Source of the DNA: Actinomycetes bacterium | GTDB lineage: Bacteria > Actinomycetota > Actinomycetes > Propionibacteriales > Propionibacteriaceae | Direction of reading: 5' to 3' | Assembly (NCBI GenBank): GCA_029778515.1 | Contig: JAKOQD010000238.1 | Coordinates: forward strand, 1-18,725 | Length of the DNA: 18,725 nucleotides | Shown here: in pieces, positions 13,914 to 18,725 of the stretch | How the letters are laid out: every line of letters begins with the position of its first letter | Numbering within the stretch: the first letter of the stretch is position 1 | Program-made: the position numbers and the translations under genes | Notes under the pieces: model-generated | What the model saw: only the letters and a program-made list of their open reading frames with translations | Told to the model about the DNA's origin: nothing | The model's database searches: none

Positions 13914-14657
13914 ATGAAGGCTGCCGCTACGGCCCAGCTTCGCTTGCTCGACTTGCAGGCCAACGACACCGCCATCGCCCAGTTCGAGCATCGGCGCAGG
14001 TCGCTGCCAGAGCACGCCGCGATCGCCGAGGCCAGGTCAGCCCGGGCCAAGTTGGCCGAGGCGCTGGTGGCTGCACGCACGAAGGTCGCCGATCTGCAGC
14101 TGGAGCAGGACAAGGCCGAAGCTGATCTGGTGCCGGTGCGTGAGCGTCGCGTCCGTGACCAGGAGCGTGTCGACGACGGCTCGATCACTGACCCGAAGCA
14201 GATCAACGCCATGCTCGATGAGATCGCCCACCTCGGCCGCCGGATTTCCGACCTTGAGGACATCGAGCTTGAGGTCATGGAGCAGGTGGAGGCCGCCACC
14301 GCAGAGCACGACAAGCTGGCCGAGGAGCTGAGCGAGCTGGAGAGTTCGGCGCGAGCGCTGATCGCGTCCCGGGACACCCAGGTCGCCGAGTTGGACGACC
14401 AGATCCGCGAGCACCAGGCCATTCGGGACGGTATCGCCGCCGAGATCCCGGCCGACCTGCTCGCGCTCTACGACCGCATCCGCGTCCGCGCGGGTGGCAC
14501 CGGCGTGGCGCCGCTGAAGGGTCGGCGCTGCGGTGGTTGTCAGATCGAAGCCACCCCGATCGCGCTCCAGACGTACGCGTCCGCGGCACCGGACGATGTG
14601 GTGCGCTGCGAGGAGTGCGAGCGGTTGCTGGTGCGCACCGGCGCTGTGGACGCCTGA
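13914..14657 (+). CDS. Coiled-coil C4 zinc-ribbon protein (CdsZ / CT398 family)
   Basis: A 247-aa protein. Residues about 5-175 are a long, charged, Ala/Glu/Leu-rich helical hairpin (coiled coil), and the C-terminus holds a C4 zinc ribbon (PF02591) with Cys pairs at 206/209 (CGGC) and 232/235 (CEEC). Family members have been linked to secretion or RNA-related scaffolding, but the role in actinobacteria is not settled. The ATG at 13914 has a perfect Shine-Dalgarno sequence; the frame is open far upstream (to 12330), but that stretch is antisense to pepP and is not coding. The TGA overlaps the ATG of the RNase H gene (TGATG), a coupling commonly seen with this family. Confidence 0.88.
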   Translation: MKAAATAQLRLLDLQANDTAIAQFEHRRRSLPEHAAIAEARSARAKLAEALVAARTKVADLQLEQDKAEADLVPVRERRVRDQERVDDGSITDPKQINAMLDEIAHLGRRISDLEDIELEVMEQVEAATAEHDKLAEELSELESSARALIASRDTQVAELDDQIREHQAIRDGIAAEIPADLLALYDRIRVRAGGTGVAPLKGRRCGGCQIEATPIALQTYASAAPDDVVRCEECERLLVRTGAVDA

Positions 14658-15160
14658 TGGCCCGAGCCCCGATCAAGCCGCGAATCGGCCCTCCGCTCTT
14701 CGAGATCGCGGACGCGGCGGCCAGCCCGTCCGCCGAGTCGAGCGGACGCCGGCTGGTGATCGAGGCGGACGGTGGCTCGCGAGGCAACCCGGGTCCGGCG
14801 GCGTACGGCGCGTTGGTGCTGGACGCCGAGACCGGGGAGGTGCTCAACTCCGAAGGACTCGGCCTGGGCAGGGCCACCAACAACGTGGCGGAGTATTCGG
14901 GATTGATCGCAGGCCTGGAGATGGCGCACGCCATCGACCCGAACGCGGCGGTCGACGTCCGGATGGATTCGAAGCTGGTGATCGAGCAGATGGCCGGGAA
15001 CTGGTTGGTCAAGCATCCCGACATGGTGCCGTTGGTGGCCAGGGCGCGGCAGCTGCGTCCGGCCAGGGTCACCTGGAGCTGGGTGCCGAGGGAGCAGAAC
15101 AAGGCCGCGGACGCTCTGCTGAACGCCGCGTTGGATGGGCAGCCGCGTCCACGTCGCTGA
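14657..15160 (+). CDS. Ribonuclease H-like protein (RNase HI fold, single domain)
   Basis: A 167-aa RNase HI-type nuclease that would cut the RNA strand of RNA-DNA hybrids. The catalytic acidic residues are all visible: D38 in EADGGSRGNPGPAAYG, E79 in NNVAEYSGL, D104 in VRMDSKLV and D152 in NKAADAL. The first 30 residues are an extra, Pro/Ala-rich leader. In many actinobacteria this domain is fused to a C-terminal histidine-phosphatase domain (as in Rv2228c, next to a zinc-ribbon gene); here the protein ends just after the RNase H domain, with GQPRPRR. Start and upstream stop overlap by 1 nt, and the RNB gene begins 9 nt downstream, so the three genes look like one RNA-processing operon. Confidence 0.88.
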   Translation: MARAPIKPRIGPPLFEIADAAASPSAESSGRRLVIEADGGSRGNPGPAAYGALVLDAETGEVLNSEGLGLGRATNNVAEYSGLIAGLEMAHAIDPNAAVDVRMDSKLVIEQMAGNWLVKHPDMVPLVARARQLRPARVTWSWVPREQNKAADALLNAALDGQPRPRR

Positions 15161-15166
15161 GGAGGA
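15161..15166 (+). promoter_or_regulatory. Shine-Dalgarno site of RNB gene
   Basis: GGAGGA-type site directly after the RNase H stop (TGAGGAGGAACCATG), 3-4 nt before ATG 15170. It fixes the start and shows leadered translation inside the operon. Confidence 0.7.
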
Positions 15167-15169
15167 ACC

Positions 15170-16603
15170 ATGCCGAGTCGCCACCTGTCGCTGCGTAACA
15201 GCGAGCCGCCGGTCCTGGCCGAAGGGTTACGGCGGCTTCGAGCCAGTCTCGGGGTTCCGGGGGGCTTCCCCGCGGACGTGCTGGCCGAGGCTGAGGAGGC
15301 GGCCCGGCGTCCGGTTCTCCCCGAGCGCGACTGCACCGACATCGAGTTCGTGACGCTCGACCCCGAGGAGTCGATGGACCTCGACCAGGCCTTCCACCTG
15401 TCGCGGCGTGGCGATGGCTACCTGCTGCGCTACGCGATCGCCGACGTGGCTGCGTTCGTCACCGCTGGCGGCCGCGTAGACGAGGAGGCGCACGTCCGCG
15501 GCGAGACCCTCTATGCGCCGACCAAGCGGACGCCCCTGCACCCTGCGGCGCTGTCCGAGGGCGCGGCCAGCCTGCTGCCCGGCCACGACGCGCCAGCACT
15601 GATCTGGGAGTTGGCCCTGGACAGCTCCGGCGAAACGGTGGACACGAAGGTTTCCCGCGGCATGGTTCGGAGCCGGGCCAAGCTCAGCTACACGGGCGCG
15701 CAGGCCGATCTGGACGCCGGTCGCGGCGGCGAGCAGCTGGAACTGCTGCGCACCGTGGGCCAGTTGCGCATGGAGATCGAGGCCGCTCGCGGCGGGGTCA
15801 GTCTCTCGGTGCCGGAGCAGGAGATCGTCGCCACCGATTGGCACTGGACGCTGGCTTTTCGGGCGGCGCTGCCGATCGAGGACTGGAACGCGCAACTCTC
15901 GCTGGCCACGGGCATGGCTGCGGCGGCGCTGATGCTCGAAGCCAAGGTCGGCATTCTGCGCACGTTGCCGCCGGCGCGGGACAGTTCGCTGGCCAAGTTG
16001 CGGCGAACGGCGGCCGCCCTCGGTATCAAGTGGCCGGTGGGGATGGCCTATCCCGAGTTCCTACGCAGCCTGGACGCGTCCGTGCCCGTGGAAGCGGCGA
16101 TGCTCAACGCCTGCACGCTGCTCTTCCGTGGCGCCGGCTACCAGGCGTTCAACGGCAGCGTCCCGGAGCTTCCCGAGCATGCCGCGATCGCCGCGCCCTA
16201 CGCGCACGCGACCGCGCCGTTGCGCCGGCTGGTCGACCGCTACACCGGCGAAACCTGCGTGGCGATTTGCGCGGGCCGGCCGGTGCCGGAATGGACGGCG
16301 GCTGCGCTCCCGGACCTGCCGCCGCTGATGGCTGAGTCGGGACGGCGCGCCAAGAAGTACGAGCACGGGACGGTCGACCTGGTCGAAGCGATGGTGTTGG
16401 CGCCCAGCCTGGGCCGCACTTTCACCGGAACCGTTCTGGAGGTCGACCCTGAGGACGACTACGGCGTCCTGCAGCTGCCCGACCCGGCGGTGGAGGCGAA
16501 GATCCGGGGATCGGAACTGGTGCTCGGCGAACAGATTTCGGCGACGCTGGTCGCCGCCGACCTGCTGGCGGGAAAGGTGGAGTTCCGGGTGCTGCCCACC
16601 TGA
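15170..16603 (+). CDS. RNB-domain ribonuclease (RNase II family)
   Basis: A 477-aa 3'-5' exoribonuclease-like protein. The RNB domain (about residues 50-385) carries the metal-binding motif LDPEESMDLDQAF, with D64, D70 and D72 matching three of the four active-site aspartates of E. coli RNase II; the fourth is a glutamine (Q73). Later come RYAIADVAAFV, ETLYAPTKRTPLHP, and the RNA-clamp region YAHATAPLRRLVDRY near 345. No N-terminal cold-shock domain and only a short C-terminal S1-like part are seen, the compact actinobacterial layout. It follows the RNase H gene by 9 nt with its own Shine-Dalgarno sequence. RNase R and true RNase II are larger. Confidence 0.88.
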   Translation: MPSRHLSLRNSEPPVLAEGLRRLRASLGVPGGFPADVLAEAEEAARRPVLPERDCTDIEFVTLDPEESMDLDQAFHLSRRGDGYLLRYAIADVAAFVTAGGRVDEEAHVRGETLYAPTKRTPLHPAALSEGAASLLPGHDAPALIWELALDSSGETVDTKVSRGMVRSRAKLSYTGAQADLDAGRGGEQLELLRTVGQLRMEIEAARGGVSLSVPEQEIVATDWHWTLAFRAALPIEDWNAQLSLATGMAAAALMLEAKVGILRTLPPARDSSLAKLRRTAAALGIKWPVGMAYPEFLRSLDASVPVEAAMLNACTLLFRGAGYQAFNGSVPELPEHAAIAAPYAHATAPLRRLVDRYTGETCVAICAGRPVPEWTAAALPDLPPLMAESGRRAKKYEHGTVDLVEAMVLAPSLGRTFTGTVLEVDPEDDYGVLQLPDPAVEAKIRGSELVLGEQISATLVAADLLAGKVEFRVLPT

Positions 16604-16724
16604 GCGTCCGCGTCTGCACAGGCCGATCTGGGCTCGCCCAGCGACACCCGGGTCGGTGTGGGCCCTCGGAGCGCCGCCAGAGCGCCCTCTAGCTGCCAGG
16701 CGATCCAGTGGTCCCGTTCACTTC

Positions 16725-16799
16725 GGGACATTTCTGCCACTGGATTGCCTTCGGTCCAGCCAAGTCCGAGAATCTCGCCACTCGCGGCAGGTTTGTCCC
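16725..16799 (+). repeat. 75-bp inverted-end element, copy D
   Basis: Exactly 75 bp from GGGACATTTCTGCC (16725-16738) to GCGGCAGGTTTGTCCC (16784-16799). It lies in the 259-nt gap between the RNB gene and rnpB, 64 nt before rnpB. Its left end can also pair outward: CGGGAC (16724-16729) with GTCCCG (16711-16716), and CACTGGAT (16738-16745) with ATCCAGTG (16703-16710). Confidence 0.85.
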
Positions 16800-16851
16800 G
16801 AAACCTGGGCGGGGCAAGTCGGCGCGGGCCAGCCAGACAGGCCGTTGGCGG

Positions 16852-16857
16852 TATCCT
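16852..16857 (+). promoter_or_regulatory. -10 box of rnpB
   Basis: TATCCT, ending 5 nt before the predicted first base of the RNase P RNA (16863). No clear -35 box. The core promoter lies just beyond repeat copy D. Confidence 0.6.
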
Positions 16858-16862
16858 TGCGG

Positions 16863-17267
16863 CGGACGAGTCGGTTGGGTGATCGCTGCGTGAGCAGAGG
16901 AAAGTCCGGACTCCACAGAGCAGGGTGGTGGGTAACGCCCACCCGGGGTGACCCGCGGGAAAGTGCCACAGAAAACAGACCGCCCCGTACCGCGAGGTGC
17001 GGGGTAAGGGTGAAACGGCGGTGTAAGAGACCACCAGCACTCCAGGTGACTGGGGTGGCTCGGTAAACCCCACCCGGAGCAAGACCAAGAAGGGTTGTCG
17101 AGTCCTCGGACGCAGCAACCCGCGGACGCTGTTCGAGCGCTGCTCGCGCGAGGCGTCCGGGTAGGTCGCACGCCGGCAACGGCGAAGGCGGTTGGCAACA
17201 GCCGTCGCAGATGGATGATCACCGGCCCTTCGGGGTCACAGAATCCGGCTTACAGGCCGACTCGTCC
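16863..17267 (+). ncRNA. rnpB: RNase P RNA, bacterial type A
   Basis: The catalytic RNA that removes 5' leaders from pre-tRNAs. The ends pair as helix P1: GGACGAGTCGG (16863-16873) with CCGACTCGTCC (17257-17267). The conserved P4 core is seen at both sides: GAGGAAAGTCCGGACTCC near 16896 and the matching AGAATCCGGCTTACAGG near 17240. GGGTAAGGGTGAAACGG and GTAAACCCC.CCGGAGCAAG are also typical. About 405 nt, normal for a high-GC actinobacterium. No protein frame here is credible. A hairpin at 17272-17294 ends it, and an integrase gene ends 17 nt after its 3' end. Confidence 0.95.
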
Positions 17268-17271
17268 CCAA

Positions 17272-17294
17272 ATCTGGCTCTGACTAGGCCAGAT
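17272..17294. terminator. Hairpin between rnpB and integrase ends
   Basis: ATCTGGC (17272-17278) pairs with GCCAGAT (17288-17294) over 7 bp with a 9-nt loop that contains the integrase stop codon. It can end rnpB on the plus strand and the integrase gene on the minus strand. Weak but well placed; it could also be part of the integrase core site. Confidence 0.5.
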
Positions 17295-18558
17295 GCTGGC
17301 CGGTGTGGCTGGGAGTCCGCAGGGAGTCCGGAAAATTCCCGGAGTCCTGTCCGGACTCCGCCCGCAGGGCCGCATCGACGGCGTCCCGACTGCGGTCGTC
17401 GGAGTCGGGCCACAGGTGCGAGTACGTGTTCAAGGTTTCCTCGGCCGACTTGTGTCCGAGCCTGGCCTGAACCGTCTTGATCGACTCGCCGTAGCGGATC
17501 AGCAGGGACGCGTAGTAGTGCCGCAGTTCGTGGAAGTCGAAGCCCTCGAGCTTCGCGGCGCGCATCTTCGCCCGCCACACCTCCCCAAGGGTCGTCCAGC
17601 GCCACGCGTGGCCGTGGGAGGTCGTGAACAGGAGGCCGTGTGGTCCGGGAGGGTACTGCTCGATGTGCTTCGCGAGAGCCTCTGCAACAGACGTTGGGAG
17701 CGGGATCTCCCGGACACTTGCCCTCGTCTTTGGTGGACCGAATACGGGGCCGCCGTCCCGGACTCCGACGAGCTGGCGATCGACGATGATCTTTCGCTCC
17801 AGGAACAGGACCCGGTCCTCCGTGAGGCCGAAGACCTCACCGCGGCGCATACCCGTGCCGGCGGCGAGCAGAACCGCCGCACGCAGACGATCACCCGCTG
17901 CCTTGGCCGCCGCCTGGACCTGCTCGGTCGTCCTCGGCTCAACCCGCTTCTTCACGATCTCGGGGAGCTTGATCCCGACGCACGGCGTCCGGGCGATCCT
18001 GCGATTCTCGACGGCGTCCTTCAGGACCGTGCTCACGTAGGAGTACGTCACGACGACAGTCGCGGGAGCGTAGGTCTCGTTCAGGGACGCCACGAGCTTC
18101 TGGATCATCGTCTTGGAGATCGCGCTCAGCGCCTTCGCGCCGATGGCGGGGTAGACCCGCTTGCGCAGCGCGAGCTCGACGAGCGCTGCGGTGGACGGCC
18201 GGAAGACCTGCGAGGTCCGCCACGACTCTGCGTACTCCTTGAACGTCACCTTCCCGGCGTTGGGCACGACATATGTCCCGGTGACCGTTGCGGTCGTCTG
18301 CGCATCGAGCCAGGTCTGGGCGTCCCGCTTCCGCGGGAAGTGCCTGGCGTGCTCCTTGCCGGCATCGTCGACGAAACGTGCCCGCCAGGCGGGCGCAGTC
18401 GCCTTGACTCCGACCGTGATTCCTTGGCCCGCGAGTTCGCCGACGAGCGCGTCGACCTCCGCCTGGGATTTCACCGTCGACACGCGGTTCCGCCCGGCGG
18501 AGTCGACATACAGCACTCGCCACGACGCGGGCCTGGCGGCGATGTTCTTGCCTGCCAT
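17284..18558 (-). CDS. int: Tyrosine site-specific integrase of an integrated element
   Basis: A 424-aa phage/ICE-type tyrosine recombinase. Residues about 10-95 hold two similar arm-binding repeats (W-R-x-x-x-V-D-x-A-G), 105-190 the core-binding SAM-like domain, and 210-385 the catalytic domain with R238 (TGMRRGE), K277, H343 and R346 (FHELRHYYAS), H369 (LGHKS) and the nucleophile Y379 (NTYSHLWP). All six active residues are present, so the enzyme looks active. Its 3' end abuts rnpB, pointing to rnpB as the attachment site. ATG 18558 overlaps the TGA of a small upstream gene. The tail (about 395-424) is low-complexity and lies over GGAGTCC repeats. Confidence 0.93.
   Translation of the reverse strand: MAGKNIAARPASWRVLYVDSAGRNRVSTVKSQAEVDALVGELAGQGITVGVKATAPAWRARFVDDAGKEHARHFPRKRDAQTWLDAQTTATVTGTYVVPNAGKVTFKEYAESWRTSQVFRPSTAALVELALRKRVYPAIGAKALSAISKTMIQKLVASLNETYAPATVVVTYSYVSTVLKDAVENRRIARTPCVGIKLPEIVKKRVEPRTTEQVQAAAKAAGDRLRAAVLLAAGTGMRRGEVFGLTEDRVLFLERKIIVDRQLVGVRDGGPVFGPPKTRASVREIPLPTSVAEALAKHIEQYPPGPHGLLFTTSHGHAWRWTTLGEVWRAKMRAAKLEGFDFHELRHYYASLLIRYGESIKTVQARLGHKSAEETLNTYSHLWPDSDDRSRDAVDAALRAESGQDSGNFPDSLRTPSHTGQHLA
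17311..17360. repeat. GGAGTCC direct and inverted motif cluster
   Basis: Four short copies in 50 bp: GGGAGTCCG (17311-17319), GGGAGTCCGG (17322-17331), CCCGGAGTCC (17338-17347) and the inverted CCGGACTCCG (17351-17360). They lie inside the poorly conserved end of the integrase gene next to the presumed attachment site, where integrase arm sites are often found. This may also be a coding coincidence. Confidence 0.4.
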
Positions 18559-18719
18559 CAGCCCGGCCCCCCATCCGCGAGGCCCTGAGCGTCTCCGGCG
18601 GCGGCCTCCGCGCGACGGGCGGCGATGGCCGCCTCATGAGCAGCCAGGATCCCCCCGAAGTACTGGCGGTTCACCTGCTCCATCACGCCACCCGGCCTGA
18701 TCGGAAGGTGCGCCGTCAT
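18558..18719 (-). CDS. Small hypothetical protein coupled to integrase (maybe partial)
   Basis: On the minus strand an ATG at 18719 opens a 53-codon frame (MTAHLPIRPGGVMEQVNRQY, then an Ala/Arg/Glu-rich helix and GLADGGPG) that ends with TGA sharing one base with the integrase ATG (TGATG). The coupling suggests real translation. Genes in this position often encode excisionases or small regulators, but I see no helix-turn-helix motif, and the frame is open to the window edge, so the true start may lie outside. Function unknown. Confidence 0.5.
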   Translation of the reverse strand: MTAHLPIRPGGVMEQVNRQYFGGILAAHEAAIAARRAEAAAGDAQGLADGGPG

Positions 18720-18725
18720 GCCTTC

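Noticed and set aside
16641..16715. A possible sixth, decayed 75-bp element just before copy D
   Set aside because: GCGACA and GGTCCC lie 75 bp apart end to end, each with one mismatch to the family hexamers, but the rest of both arms does not fit, so chance is likely.
16459..17222. Minus-strand open frames across the RNB-rnpB gap and rnpB
   Set aside because: They cross the RNase P RNA, whose conserved core and P1 pairing are clear. Frames in structured GC-rich RNA genes are usual artefacts.
17293..18588. A 431-codon plus-strand open frame opposite the integrase
   Set aside because: Antisense shadow; the integrase on the minus strand has all catalytic residues, and the plus-strand protein shows no domain pattern.

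Overview
The window is 18.7 kb of GC-rich chromosomal DNA from an actinobacterium. The evidence is a TatB, Mrp/ApbC, RNB-nuclease and CdsZ-type zinc-ribbon gene set of actinobacterial style, type A RNase P RNA, and many genes that seem to be transcribed without a leader. The order glgC, O-methyltransferase, tatB, MgtE_N/CBS protein, DUF1003, mrp recalls the M. tuberculosis glgC-tatB-mrp neighbourhood. I suspect a Propionibacteriales-like organism, but that is only an inference.

Layout. 1-4499: the end of glgC, a convergent SAM O-methyltransferase, a biotinyl/lipoyl carrier protein, a DapA-family aldolase, tatB, and a two-gene unit (soluble PRC/MgtE_N/CBS protein plus DUF1003 membrane protein). 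4695-5837: mrp, an Fe-S cluster carrier ATPase. 5971-8861: a collapsed sugar-use locus, with remnants of a sugar-binding lipoprotein, a glycoamylase/GH144-like enzyme and a GH3 beta-glucosidase. These are joined by deletions and broken by stops and frameshifts; an RNA hairpin that would cover the first ribosome binding site is still present. 8916-10669: a CoA-ester lyase translationally coupled to a membrane stress-type protein. 10758-13838 (minus strand): TrpB2-type tryptophan synthase beta chain and an aminopeptidase P. 13914-16603: zinc-ribbon coiled-coil protein, RNase H and RNB ribonuclease. 16863-17267: rnpB. 17284-18719 (minus strand): a tyrosine integrase with a small coupled gene, abutting the 3' end of rnpB and probably marking the edge of an integrated element.

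The most unusual signal is a family of five intergenic elements, each exactly 75 bp from GGGACA to TGTCCC. Their ends are conserved inverted repeats (the right end is typically GGCAGGTTTGTCCC), but their interiors share almost no sequence. They sit in every intergenic gap longer than about 190 bp in this window and nowhere else. I do not recognise this family. Conserved ends with fixed length and a free interior suggest a constrained DNA or RNA architecture rather than recent copies of one sequence.

A second theme is initiation. Eight genes carry a TANNNT -10 hexamer 6-8 nt (mostly exactly 7 nt) before the start codon and no Shine-Dalgarno sequence, as expected for leaderless mRNAs. Other genes (trpB2, the zinc-ribbon gene, the RNB gene and the dead lipoprotein gene) have strong Shine-Dalgarno sites.
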